Notes: generated by a model not told the origin, from the sequence alone. A stretch of DNA of 16,617 bases from Eubacteriales Family XIII. Incertae Sedis bacterium (GCA_031290715.1 JAITNA010000141.1:1-16617), one strand, 5' to 3'. Positions 1 through 7,549 are shown, counted from the first letter of the stretch. Numbers and translations are program-made.

Positions 1-1
1 G

Positions 2-1393
2 ACGGCCAACATCGACAGCTCGCCGATCGTCGTGATTACGGGGCAGGTGCCGGTCGATTCCATCGGGCGCGACGCTTTTCAGGAGGTCGATATCGTCGGT
101 ATTACACTGCCGATCACGAAACACAGCTACGCGCTCCGGCGCATGGAGGAGATCGCGCCGGCGATCCGGGAAGCTTTTCAGGTCGCGGCGAGCGGCCGGC
201 CGGGCGCCGTGTTGGTCGACGTGCCGAAAAACCTTCTGACGCAGACTTTCGAGTATACCCCGGAGAAGCCATGGCCGAAGTCGCCGGCTCCGGCTGTGAA
301 GCAGGGGAAGATCGAGAAGCTGGCAGAGCTCATCAACAAGGCGGAGCGGCCCGTGATTCACGCGGGCGGCGGGGTCAACATCTCGAACGCTTCCGCGGAA
401 TTGACGGCCCTCGCGCACAAGGCGAACATTCCGGTGGCGACAACCCTGATGTGCCTTGGCTGTTTCAGCAGGAAGGACCCGCTTTCGCTTGGTATCATGG
501 GGATGCACGGCGAACGGGAGGCCAATCTCGCCGTGCAGAACAGCGATCTTCTGATCGTGGTCGGCGCGCGCTTTTCCGATCGTGTGACGGGCGATACGAA
601 GGGCTTTGCGAAGAAGTCGAAGATCGTCCATATCGACATCGACCGGGCGGAAGTCAACAAGAATGTCCTTTCGGAGTTCCTTGTCATCGGCGACGTCAAG
701 GAGATTCTGGAAGCGCTCAATCCGCTTGTGAATGAAAACAAACGCGAGGATTGGCTGTCGAGTATCGCTTCGTGGCGGCGCGAAGCGCCTGTATCGGACA
801 AATTCACGCCGCGCAATATCATCGAAACCATCTATGACGCTTTCGGGGAGGATTGCATCGTGGCGACGGATGTCGGGCAGCACCAGATGTGGACGGCGCA
901 ATATTGGCCGTTCACAAAACCGCGGAAGCTGATCACCTCGGGCGGGATGGGCACGATGGGCTTCGGGCTCGGCGCCGCGATCGGAGCCAAGCTCGCCAAC
1001 CCGGACCGCCCGGTCGTCCTTGTGACAGGCGACGGGAGTTTCCGCATGAACATGAACGAGCTTGCGACGGTGTCCATTCAGGGACTGCCGATCTATGTCT
1101 TTGTGATCCACAACGGGACGCTCGGCATGGTGCGTCAGTGGCAAAAATTGTTTTGGGACAAGCGTTTCTCCGCAACGGATTTGCCTGACGTCGTCGATTA
1201 TCCCATTCTGGCGAAGGCGTTTGGGCTGACGGGCGACCGCGTGGCGGGCGCGGACGAACTGAAGGCGTCGATACGGACGGCGCGGGCCGCGGGCAAGGCG
1301 GCCGTGATCGCCTGTGATGTGTATATCGACGAAAATGTGTGGCCCATCGTGCCGCCGGGCGATACGATCGAAAACCAGAGAACAACCGAATAG
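2..1393 (+). CDS. ilvB: Acetolactate synthase large subunit, 5'-truncated by window edge
   Basis: Catalytic subunit of acetohydroxyacid synthase, the ThDP/FAD/Mg enzyme that starts branched-chain amino acid synthesis from pyruvate. The frame is open to the left edge (residues TANIDSSPIVVITGQVP), so about 90-100 N-terminal residues, including the catalytic Glu region, lie outside; 463 residues are present against roughly 550-570 for the family. Seen in order: the end of the Pyr domain, the FAD/central domain (GARFSDRVTGDTKGF, HIDIDRAEVNKN), and the PP domain with QHQMWTAQYWPF, GGMGTMGFGLGAAIG and the ThDP motif starting GDGSF (1028-1042) and closing at HNGTLGMVRQW (about 1109). The usual NN of that motif reads HN here. 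No ilvN regulatory subunit follows; the next gene is unrelated. The identification is secure; the choice of ilvB over a paralogue symbol such as ilvI or alsS is less so. Confidence 0.95.
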   Translation, partial: TANIDSSPIVVITGQVPVDSIGRDAFQEVDIVGITLPITKHSYALRRMEEIAPAIREAFQVAASGRPGAVLVDVPKNLLTQTFEYTPEKPWPKSPAPAVKQGKIEKLAELINKAERPVIHAGGGVNISNASAELTALAHKANIPVATTLMCLGCFSRKDPLSLGIMGMHGEREANLAVQNSDLLIVVGARFSDRVTGDTKGFAKKSKIVHIDIDRAEVNKNVLSEFLVIGDVKEILEALNPLVNENKREDWLSSIASWRREAPVSDKFTPRNIIETIYDAFGEDCIVATDVGQHQMWTAQYWPFTKPRKLITSGGMGTMGFGLGAAIGAKLANPDRPVVLVTGDGSFRMNMNELATVSIQGLPIYVFVIHNGTLGMVRQWQKLFWDKRFSATDLPDVVDYPILAKAFGLTGDRVAGADELKASIRTARAAGKAAVIACDVYIDENVWPIVPPGDTIENQRTTE

Positions 1394-1411
1394 AGGGGGA
1401 ATGGAGAACAA

Positions 1412-1498
1412 ATGAGATGTAGCTATTTAGACATGGGCGTTCATGTCTGCGGGACGGGCTGTTTCCCGTGGGGTGAAAACGTGAGGATAAGCAGGTGA
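1412..1498 (+). CDS. Small ORF, 28 aa, Cys-containing, coupled to NYN gene
   Basis: Unrecognised short reading frame between ilvB and the NYN gene. It has a clean Shine-Dalgarno GGAG (1403-1406) five bases before ATG 1412. The product begins MRCSYLDMGVHVCGTG and ends NVRISR, with Cys at residues 3, 13 and 17 (the last two as CGTGC) and an aromatic FPW just after. Its stop (TGA, 1496-1498) overlaps the GTG start of the next gene (1495) as GTGA, the usual geometry for translational coupling. It could be a leader peptide that loads ribosomes onto the NYN gene, a small metal- or thiol-active peptide, or chance. There is no homology support; the RBS and overlap are the only evidence. Confidence 0.4.
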   Translation: MRCSYLDMGVHVCGTGCFPWGENVRISR

Positions 1499-2397
1499 AA
1501 GAAACAGGCGAAAAGAACGACAAAAAGGTCGCGGTGTTGATCGACGCGGAGAACATCGCGCCGAAAAATATCGACGCGATCCTCGATAAAGCGTCATTAG
1601 AAGGCCGCGCGACGGTCAAACGAATCTACGGGGATTTTTCCTCCGAGTCGAAATCCTCTCAGGCGCGGGGATGGAACAAGGTGGTTTCCGAGCATGCGCT
1701 CGGCCAGGTACAGCAGATACAAAACAGCAGCGGGAAAAATTCTTCGGATTCCGCGTTGATTATCGACGCAATGGATTTGCTTTACGCCAATACGATCGAT
1801 GTCATGTGCCTTGTCACAAACGACAGCGATTTCACGCGGCTCGCGATGCGGATCGCGGACTCGGGCCTTGAGGTGATCGGCATGGGTTCGAGCGAACACG
1901 ACTGCGCGAAGTCTTTTGTCAGCGCCTGTACGAAATTCTATTATCTGAACGAGGGCAGCAAAACGGCAAAGGGCAAAGCCGCGTCGGCCGCGGCCGCGGA
2001 CAAGGACAAGGCGGCGAAGCCGTCAAAGAAGGCCGCTCCTGCCGCCGCGGCCGCGCCGAGCGCGGAAAAAGCCCCGCCGTCCGGAACCGCCGCCGCTGTT
2101 ACCGCCGCGGCCGCCGCCAAGGCGAACGGGGCGACGAAAGCGCAGGATGTGCCGAAGAAAGTCGTCGATACGATCATTACGGCGATTGAAAACGAAGATT
2201 TGGACAATGAGGACTGGGCCAATATCGCGCCCATCGGTACTGTGCTGTACCGGCGCTTCCCCGAATTTGATCCGGGGCTGTGGAACCGCCCCAAACAGCT
2301 CTCTCTTTTTCTCAAGAGTTTGGACGAGTACTTTGAGGTGGCGCAGGGGGAAACCATCGGCAAGCCGACCGGCAGCTATATCCGGATCCGCACGTAG
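1495..2397 (+). CDS. NYN-domain putative ribonuclease with C-terminal OST-HTH/LOTUS-like domain
   Basis: A 300-residue LabA/DUF88-type protein. Residues 12-150 form a NYN (PIN-like) fold with the expected acidic residues: D17 and N20 in VLIDAENIAP, D85 in SSDSALIIDAMDLL, and D110 and D112 in VTNDSDFTRLAMR. Such domains are metal-dependent RNases in known members. Residues 155-215 are a low-complexity Ala/Lys/Pro linker. Residues 216-290 (PKKVVDTIITAIENE to LKSLDEYFEV) resemble the OST-HTH/LOTUS RNA-binding winged helix often paired with NYN. The start is GTG 1495 behind GAGGAT; a GTG start overlapping the upstream 28-codon ORF makes coupling likely. It is cytoplasmic, and its RNA target is unknown. 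The nuclease fold is confident; activity is inferred from the retained acidic residues. Confidence 0.88.
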   Translation: MKETGEKNDKKVAVLIDAENIAPKNIDAILDKASLEGRATVKRIYGDFSSESKSSQARGWNKVVSEHALGQVQQIQNSSGKNSSDSALIIDAMDLLYANTIDVMCLVTNDSDFTRLAMRIADSGLEVIGMGSSEHDCAKSFVSACTKFYYLNEGSKTAKGKAASAAAADKDKAAKPSKKAAPAAAAAPSAEKAPPSGTAAAVTAAAAAKANGATKAQDVPKKVVDTIITAIENEDLDNEDWANIAPIGTVLYRRFPEFDPGLWNRPKQLSLFLKSLDEYFEVAQGETIGKPTGSYIRIRT

Positions 2398-2406
2398 GAG
2401 ATCGAA

Positions 2407-2649
2407 ATGCCGCTCATTATTCTCGGATTGATTGTGGTGGTTGGGGCGATGTTGCTGATCTTCAGTTCTTTTTCGATTGGGAAAAGCAAGAAGAAAGCGG
2501 CCCGGACAAGCGCGATTCCCGAAGAACCTCTCTATGAAACCTCCGACGACGGGAAGGTGATTTACCTTTTCGGCAGTGAACCGCGGGCACAGGACGCTGA
2601 AACCGGACGCAAAAAAGAAGAAGAAACCGGCGGGGAACCTCATGAATAA
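2407..2649 (+). CDS. Small single-span membrane protein, unknown function
   Basis: An 80-residue protein I do not recognise. Residues 3-23 (LIILGLIVVVGAMLLIFSSF) are a strongly hydrophobic N-terminal membrane segment. It is followed by a basic stop-transfer patch (GKSKKKAAR, suggesting a cytoplasmic tail) and an acidic, hydrophilic tail with a possible beta strand (GKVIYLFGSE). The start is set by GGAG (2397-2400), which overlaps the NYN stop and sits six bases before ATG 2407. The stop overlaps the rmuC start (ATG 2642, TAA 2647-2649), so it is translated within the NYN-rmuC unit. A partner or anchor role for the RmuC-type protein is only a guess from position. Confidence 0.75.
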   Translation: MPLIILGLIVVVGAMLLIFSSFSIGKSKKKAARTSAIPEEPLYETSDDGKVIYLFGSEPRAQDAETGRKKEEETGGEPHE

Positions 2650-4030
2650 CAGCCTTCTCTATATCCTGCTCGGCGCGGCGGTCGTCATGCTCGCGGCTGC
2701 CGTTATTATTCAGGCATTGCGGGCGTCGTCATGGAGAAAGGACGCGGCGTCGCGGAGTGATTTTGAACGGCTCGCGTCCGCTCTGGAAGTCGCGCGCAGG
2801 GAAATTTTGGAAGCGCAGCGGCAAGGCGCGGCGGAAACGCGCCGGGATCAGGGCGAAAATATGTCGGCGCTGCGCACGGAATTGGGGACAAAACTTTCGG
2901 ATCAGGCGGTGCAAAACGAGCAAAAGCTCGAAAACATCCGCGTGACGATGGAAACGCGGATTCGGACGCTGCAGGAGGACAACGGCAAACAGCTTGACGA
3001 GATGCGGCGAATGGTGGAAACGCGGATGCGCACCATGCAGGAGGACAACACGCGGCAGCTTGACAAAATGCGCGCGGTCGTCGACGAGAAGCTGCAAAAG
3101 ACGCTGGAGGAGCGGATCGGGCAGTCTTTCCGGCTTGTGACGGAGCGGCTGGAGGAGGTGCATAAGGGCTTGGGCGAAATGCAGAATCTCGCGGCGGGTG
3201 TCGGCGACCTCAAAAAGGTCCTGTCCGGCGTCAAGACGCGCGGGATTTTGGGCGAGTATCAATTGGCGGCTATTTTGGAAGAAATCCTGCCGCGGGAGCA
3301 ATACGAAACCAACGTCAGCGTCAAACGGGGCAGCCGCGAAAATGTCGAATTCGCCATACGCTTGCCGGGGGACGGGGACGGCCCTGTCTATCTGCCGATC
3401 GATTCCAAATTTCCCGTTGAATCCTATTATCGGCTTGCGGACGCGTATGAATCGGGCGATGCCGCCGCCGTCGCCGCGGCCGGGCGGGAGCTGAAAGCCG
3501 CCATCACGAAATCGGCGGGCGACATTTGTTCAAAGTATATCAACCCGCCGAATACGACGAATTTCGCAATCATGTTTTTGCCGTCCGAGGGGCTTTACGC
3601 CGAGGTCATACGGCAGGGGCTCTTGGAGGAGCTTCAAGCGAAATACCGCGTGAACATCGCCGGGCCCACGACGATGGCGGCGCTGCTCAGCAGCCTGCAG
3701 ATGGGCTTCAGCACGCTGTCGATTCAAAAGAGTTCCAATGAGGTCGCGAAAATCCTCGGCGCCGTGAAGAAAGAATTCGCGACGTTTGAGGATGTTTTGA
3801 ATAAGGCGCGGCAAAATATTCAGCAGGTCGACAAAAATCTGGAAACATTGGTGGGCGTGCGGACGCGGAAGATCAATACGCGCCTGAAAACGATAGACAC
3901 GCTGCCGCTTGCGGACGCGAGGGTGATTCTCGGCGAAAACGAAGCCCTGCCGTTCTTGCCGGAGGAAGCGGACTCGGATGAAGCGGGCTCGGATGAAGCG
4001 GGCTCGGATGAAGCGGACCGTGATGTGTAG
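2642..4030 (+). CDS. rmuC: RmuC family DNA recombination-limiting protein
   Basis: A 462-residue RmuC homologue. The family is a nuclease-like, coiled-coil protein that limits inversion at short inverted repeats in E. coli; its biochemistry is poorly defined. Order: N-terminal membrane anchor (LLYILLGAAVVMLAAAVII, residues 5-23), long coiled coil (about 35-185) and the RmuC core (about 195-430: GVGDLKKVLSGVKTRGILGE, LPIDSKFPVESYYRL, NTTNFAIMFLPSEGLYAE). The frame is open further 5' to 2576, but ATG 2642 follows GGGG, overlaps the upstream stop and begins exactly at the anchor, so it is preferred. The coiled coil carries a 22-residue tandem repeat, and the tail is a repeated acidic GSDEA. Length is normal for the family (about 475). 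Confidence 0.93.
   Translation: MNNSLLYILLGAAVVMLAAAVIIQALRASSWRKDAASRSDFERLASALEVARREILEAQRQGAAETRRDQGENMSALRTELGTKLSDQAVQNEQKLENIRVTMETRIRTLQEDNGKQLDEMRRMVETRMRTMQEDNTRQLDKMRAVVDEKLQKTLEERIGQSFRLVTERLEEVHKGLGEMQNLAAGVGDLKKVLSGVKTRGILGEYQLAAILEEILPREQYETNVSVKRGSRENVEFAIRLPGDGDGPVYLPIDSKFPVESYYRLADAYESGDAAAVAAAGRELKAAITKSAGDICSKYINPPNTTNFAIMFLPSEGLYAEVIRQGLLEELQAKYRVNIAGPTTMAALLSSLQMGFSTLSIQKSSNEVAKILGAVKKEFATFEDVLNKARQNIQQVDKNLETLVGVRTRKINTRLKTIDTLPLADARVILGENEALPFLPEEADSDEAGSDEAGSDEADRDV
2951..3082 (+). repeat. 66-bp tandem repeat inside rmuC coiled coil (2 copies)
   Basis: Two diverged copies (2951-3016 and 3017-3082) encode ETRIRTLQEDNGKQLDEMRR and ETRMRTMQEDNTRQLDKMRA, each 22 codons long with the joining residues. 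This is an in-frame duplication that lengthens the coiled coil. Confidence 0.85.
3973..4017 (+). repeat. 15-bp tandem repeat x3 at rmuC 3' end
   Basis: Three copies of CTCGGATGAAGCGGG (the last ends GGA) encode the acidic tail SDEAG-SDEAG-SDEAD of RmuC. In another frame the same repeat carries an ATG per unit and reads MKRAR, an extension open into the following phosphoesterase gene. Confidence 0.95.
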
Positions 4031-4043
4031 CGCGGAGTTTTCG

Positions 4044-4757
4044 ATGCGCGTTTTTGCAATCGGCGATCCGCACCTTTCTCTTTTTCAGCAAAAACCCATG
4101 GATATATTCGGTCCGGATTGGGCGGCTCATGATGAACGGCTTGCGGCGGCCTGGCGTGATTCCGTTGCGGAAAACGATGTCGTCATCGTCGCCGGCGATA
4201 TTTCGTGGGCGCTCAAAACCGCGGACGCGCTGATGGACCTCGCGTGGATTGAAGCGCTGCCGGGCCGGAAAATCCTCGTGCGCGGCAATCACGACCTTTG
4301 GTGGCAGGGGGTAACGCGGCTCAATGCCCTCTATGAGGATATGTTTTTTTTGCAGAACAATCACCTCATGATCGATCCGCAAAAGAAGCTGGCGGTTTGC
4401 GGTTCGCGCGGGTGGGCGCTGCCGGGCCTTGACGATTATACGGCGGCTGACGGGAAAATCTTGGCGCGTGAGCTCATCCGGCTGAAATTTTCGCTCGATT
4501 CCGCGATGGCGGCGGGCGCGGAAGAAATCCTGTGCGCCATGCATTTCCCGCCGGCGGCCTGCCCCCAAAACAAGTCCGTATTCACGGATCTTCTGGGGCA
4601 GTATCCGGTGAAGCAGGCGGTGTACGGGCATCTGCACGGCGCCGCCGCGTTCCGCAAAGGGATTTCCGGCGAGCATGACGGAATCCTGTATCGCTTGGTG
4701 TCCTTTGATTTTGTGGATGGCAAGCCGCAATTAATCTATAACGGGGAGAAAGGGTGA
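4044..4757 (+). CDS. Calcineurin-like metallophosphoesterase
   Basis: A 237-residue cytoplasmic metallophosphoesterase with all the dimetal-site motifs: GDPHLS (D8, H10), GDISW (D52), RGNHDLWW (N82, H83, D84), AMHFPP (H167) and YGHLHG (H196, H198). This matches a stand-alone Firmicutes family annotated only as metallophosphoesterase or putative Ser/Thr phosphatase; the substrate is unknown. The frame is open upstream to 3978, giving a repetitive MKRARMKRARMKRTV extension inside the rmuC tail. I chose ATG 4044 because GGAG (4034-4037) lies six bases before it and the fold starts at its first residues. It follows rmuC by 13 bases and is followed after three bases by the reductase gene, so all are probably co-transcribed. 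Confidence 0.92.
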   Translation: MRVFAIGDPHLSLFQQKPMDIFGPDWAAHDERLAAAWRDSVAENDVVIVAGDISWALKTADALMDLAWIEALPGRKILVRGNHDLWWQGVTRLNALYEDMFFLQNNHLMIDPQKKLAVCGSRGWALPGLDDYTAADGKILARELIRLKFSLDSAMAAGAEEILCAMHFPPAACPQNKSVFTDLLGQYPVKQAVYGHLHGAAAFRKGISGEHDGILYRLVSFDFVDGKPQLIYNGEKG

Positions 4758-4760
4758 ATC

Positions 4761-5990
4761 ATGGGAACGGAACGGGTTCCTCAGGTACTCAAACGTACCA
4801 TGCCGGGTACGGGAGATGAGGTTTCGATCCTCGGCTTCGGCTGTATGCGATTCAAAAGAAACCTCGGCGCGACGGATATGGAGAAGGCGGAGCGCCTTGT
4901 GGCCGCGGCGCTTGCCGCCGGCGTCAACTATTTCGATACGGCCTATATATATCCGGGCAATGAGAAAGCGACCGGGGCCCTCCTGAACAAGACGGACGAG
5001 CTCGGCAAGCGGCGTGACCGCGTGTTTGTCGCAACGAAGCTGCCGTTCATGATGGTCAAGACGCGGGAGGATATGGACAAGTATCTGCTCGCGTCGCTCG
5101 ACCGCCTTGGCATGGACTATATCGACTACTACCTTGTGCATAGCATTTCGGATTTTGCGGCGTGGGAGAAGGGGAAGCGGCTTGGCCTGCCGGAGTTCTT
5201 GCGTGGGGCGAAAGCGGCGGGCAAAATTCGCCATATCGGCTTTTCGTGGCATGGCAATCTTCATGATTTTCGCCTTGTCGTCGATGATTTCGACTGGGAG
5301 TTTTGCCAGATTCAATACAACTACCTCGACGAAAATTTTCAGGCGGGGACGGAGGGGCTTGAATACGCCGCGGCCAAAGGCGTCGGCCTTGTCGTCATGG
5401 AACCGCTTCGCGGCGGGATGATCGTCGGCAAGATGCCGCCGGCGGCGAAACGGATCATCGAAGGCTACCGGGATGCGTCGGGGCTGAAACGGAGCCCCGC
5501 GGAATGGGGGCTGCGCTGGGTGTGGAATCACCCCGAGGCGGGCTGTGTGCTTTCGGGCATGAACGAGCCGGCGCAGGTAGAGGAAAACTGCCGTGCCGCT
5601 TCGGACGCGCTTGCGGGCTCGCTTGCGCATGCTGACTTGGCGATGATCGGCAGTGTGCGGGATGTGTTTCAGGGTGCGATCAAGGTGAACTGCACGGGCT
5701 GCGCCTACTGTATGCCCTGCCCTTACGGCGTGAACATTCCGAGCTGCTTCGCGTCCTACAACAGCCATGCGATGTTCGGCGGCATGAACGCGAAATTGAT
5801 GTACAATTTCTCTATGCGCGGAGGAAAGGGCAAGCCGCAAAAGGCAAGCGCTTGCAAAAAATGCGGCGTTTGCGAGAAGAAATGCCCGCAGCATATCCCC
5901 ATTATAAAAACGCTCGAAGAAGCCGCCGGGACGTTGGAGAGCCCGTTCTTCAATATTATGGTCAAGGTTGCGGATAGGTTCATCGGGTGA
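4761..5990 (+). CDS. Aldo/keto reductase with C-terminal 4Fe-4S ferredoxin domain
   Basis: A 409-residue fusion. Residues 15-290 form an AKR (beta/alpha)8 barrel with the catalytic tetrad visible: D59 and Y64 in YFDTAYIYPG, K93 in VATKLP and H127 in YLVHSI. The C-terminal part has two Cys clusters: C311-x2-C314-x2-C317-x2-C320 (CTGCAYCMPCPYGVNIP) and C365-x2-C368-x2-C371-x3-C375 (CKKCGVCEKKCPQHIPI). These are likely iron-sulfur ligands. The domain order is typical of the ferredoxin-type AKRs of anaerobes; the physiological substrate is unknown. ATG 4761 lies three bases after the phosphoesterase stop, with GGAGAAAGGG upstream. No terminator is visible after the stop; AT-rich DNA begins within about 10 bases. 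Confidence 0.93.
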   Translation: MGTERVPQVLKRTMPGTGDEVSILGFGCMRFKRNLGATDMEKAERLVAAALAAGVNYFDTAYIYPGNEKATGALLNKTDELGKRRDRVFVATKLPFMMVKTREDMDKYLLASLDRLGMDYIDYYLVHSISDFAAWEKGKRLGLPEFLRGAKAAGKIRHIGFSWHGNLHDFRLVVDDFDWEFCQIQYNYLDENFQAGTEGLEYAAAKGVGLVVMEPLRGGMIVGKMPPAAKRIIEGYRDASGLKRSPAEWGLRWVWNHPEAGCVLSGMNEPAQVEENCRAASDALAGSLAHADLAMIGSVRDVFQGAIKVNCTGCAYCMPCPYGVNIPSCFASYNSHAMFGGMNAKLMYNFSMRGGKGKPQKASACKKCGVCEKKCPQHIPIIKTLEEAAGTLESPFFNIMVKVADRFIG

Positions 5991-6021
5991 GGGGGAATGA
6001 GTTATATTCTTGAATTGGCTG

Positions 6022-6030
6022 TGATATAAT
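6022..6030 (+). promoter_or_regulatory. Extended -10 promoter at left edge of AT-rich islet
   Basis: TGATATAAT gives a perfect -10 hexamer (6025-6030) directly preceded by TGN. The -35 at 17-bp spacing is poor (TTATAT, 6002-6007), which an extended -10 tolerates. It would drive the broken small frame and the HARE-HTH remnant, and possibly the aminopeptidase gene. Confidence 0.55.
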
Positions 6031-6060
6031 CGTTTCAAGCAGAATACCACTGACTACCAT

Positions 6061-6183
6061 ATGGATCAGTTTGAGAATTATTATAATGATGTTTCTTGAA
6101 ACTATGCCGAAAAGGCGGCAATCTCTGGAAAAATACGGACAGATGAATTTATTGAAACGAAAATTACAGAATTTGGGGTGTGA
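6061..6183 (+). pseudogene. Broken small reading frame with in-frame TGA
   Basis: Reading from ATG 6061 gives MDQFENYYNDVS, a TGA at 6097-6099, then NYAEKAAISGK and EFIETKITEFGV up to a second TGA at 6181-6183. Both parts are in one frame and amphipathic in composition, so a single point mutation could have cut a protein of about 40 residues, itself perhaps a remnant. There is no good Shine-Dalgarno before 6061. G+C is low (21 of 60 in 6061-6120). Its end overlaps the region of the next start, which would fit an old two-gene unit. I do not recognise the product. Confidence 0.3.
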
Positions 6184-6185
6184 AA

Positions 6186-6479
6186 ATGGGGAAACAACTT
6201 GATGATATTATCGAAGCGATGGAGAGGTGCGGAAACTATGCGACCTTTTCTCAGTTGAATCGAATGATTGATTTCTCAAGTTGGAAAAGCAAGACACCAT
6301 ATGCGTCTGTTAGATGTTATGTTCAACGAGGTAGTGAATTCTTCAAAATCCAACCGGGGTTATGGGGACTTTCAAACCATAAAGACAGTATTTTGACGAA
6401 ATTATCAATTAGTAAAAGTGATATAGAAAGGGAATGTGTATGGACAATCGAATTGAACTGCTTGCGAAGAATCTTGTGA
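6186..6479 (+). pseudogene. HARE-HTH domain protein, 3'-truncated remnant
   Basis: A 97-residue frame starting at ATG 6186, with GGGGTG five bases upstream; GTG 6180 in the same frame is less likely. Residues 3-60 (KQLDDIIEAMERCGNYATF, TPYASVRCYVQRGSEFF, KIQPGLWGL) match the HARE-HTH winged helix, a DNA-binding domain at the N-terminus of restriction-associated and related proteins. Those are usually longer, with a C-terminal nuclease-like or other domain. Here the frame loses its character after about residue 82 (SKSDIEREC) and ends inside the first 40 bases of the aminopeptidase gene, so the 3' part appears lost. Low G+C against a very GC-rich neighbour points to transferred DNA. A stand-alone HTH protein is possible but less likely. 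Confidence 0.6.
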
Positions 6480-7549
6480 ATTACTCCTGCTCGGTGCGGG
6501 CGGGGGAGCGGGTGCTGGTTTCCTATGAGGGGGCGGACGCGAAACCGCTTGTGCTTGCGGTCATCCGGCAGGTCTACGCGGCGGGGGCGTCGCCTTACGC
6601 GGAAATCCGCGATTCCCAAATCACACGGCAGATCATGCTCGGCGCGTCGGAGGAGCAGCTTGCGTTCACGAAAGAAATCAGCCTTGCGGAGATGCGGGGC
6701 ATGAACGCTTTCATCGCCGTGCGGGCGGGGGACAATGCGTCGGAGCTTTCCGATGTGCCGCCGGAGCGCATGAATCTCTACAACAAGGCGCTGCGGCCTG
6801 TACAGGATTATCGCGTCAATCATACGAAATGGGTCGTGCTTCGTTACCCGACGCCCTCGATGGCGCAGCTCGCCGGTATGAGTCAGGAGCGGTTCGCGGA
6901 TTTCTACTTTGACGTTTGCAACCTCGACTACGGCAAGATGTCGGCGGCGATGGACGCGCTCGTCACGCGTATGCAGGCGGCCGACCGCGTGCACATCATC
7001 GGCCCGGGGACGGACCTGACGTTTTCCATCAAGGGCATTCCCGCCATCAAGTGCGGCGGCGAGAAGAATATCCCGGACGGCGAGGTCTATACGGCGCCCG
7101 TGAAGGATTCCGTGAACGGCGTGATTTCATACAATACCGTCAGCGAGGAGCAGGGGTTCACCTATGACAACATCGTGTTTGAGTTCAAGGACGGGAAGAT
7201 CGTGCGCGCCGCGGCGAACAACACGGAGCGCATTAACGCGCTGCTCGATACGGACGAGGGCGCCCGGTACGTCGGGGAGTTTTCGTTCGGCGTCAATCCG
7301 TACATCCTGCACCCGATGAAGGATACGCTCTTCGACGAGAAGATCGCGGGGAGCTTCCACTTCACGCCGGGCGCTTCGTATGAGGACGCGTTCAACGGCA
7401 ACAAGAGCGCGGTGCATTGGGACCTCGTTTCGATTCAGCGCGCGGACTACGGCGGCGGGGAGATATGGCTGGACGACGAACTCGTGCGTAAGGACGGGAT
7501 TTTTGTGACGCCGGAACTGGCGGGGCTGAACCCGGAGAATTTGAAATAG
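6440..7549 (+). CDS. pepS: M29-family metallo-aminopeptidase
   Basis: A 369-residue cytoplasmic aminopeptidase of the AmpS/PepS/aminopeptidase T (MEROPS M29) family, releasing N-terminal residues from peptides with a dimetal centre. Predicted ligands and catalytic residues are present in family order: E215 in NIPDGEVYTAP, E280 in GEFSFGVNP, H307 in HFTPGASYED with the nearby Tyr, and H326/D328 in HWDLV. Length is usual for the family (about 370-410). Two ATGs compete: 6434 leaves one base after the ribosome site, while 6440 leaves seven after AAAGGG (6427-6432), so 6440 is chosen. The Shine-Dalgarno and the first 40 bases overlap the HARE-HTH remnant, so an insertion or deletion joined directly to this gene's 5' end. 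The family is certain; the symbol is by analogy. Confidence 0.92.
   Translation: MDNRIELLAKNLVNYSCSVRAGERVLVSYEGADAKPLVLAVIRQVYAAGASPYAEIRDSQITRQIMLGASEEQLAFTKEISLAEMRGMNAFIAVRAGDNASELSDVPPERMNLYNKALRPVQDYRVNHTKWVVLRYPTPSMAQLAGMSQERFADFYFDVCNLDYGKMSAAMDALVTRMQAADRVHIIGPGTDLTFSIKGIPAIKCGGEKNIPDGEVYTAPVKDSVNGVISYNTVSEEQGFTYDNIVFEFKDGKIVRAAANNTERINALLDTDEGARYVGEFSFGVNPYILHPMKDTLFDEKIAGSFHFTPGASYEDAFNGNKSAVHWDLVSIQRADYGGGEIWLDDELVRKDGIFVTPELAGLNPENLK

Noticed and set aside
2576..2641. 22-residue N-terminal extension of RmuC
   Set aside because: The extension lies inside the upstream gene, is Lys/Arg-rich, and ATG 2642 begins at the membrane anchor with a stop/start overlap.
4731..6050. 439-codon open frame on the minus strand opposite the aldo/keto reductase
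   Set aside because: Composition is rich in H, R and A with no recognisable motif, it is a mirror of a fully convincing plus-strand gene, and long antisense frames are expected in GC-rich DNA.
6097..6099. In-frame TGA as a possible selenocysteine codon in the small frame at 6061
   Set aside because: The only following hairpin is GCCG-AAAA-GGC, too small for a bacterial SECIS; there is no Sec-family context and the region is decayed. A nonsense mutation is simpler.
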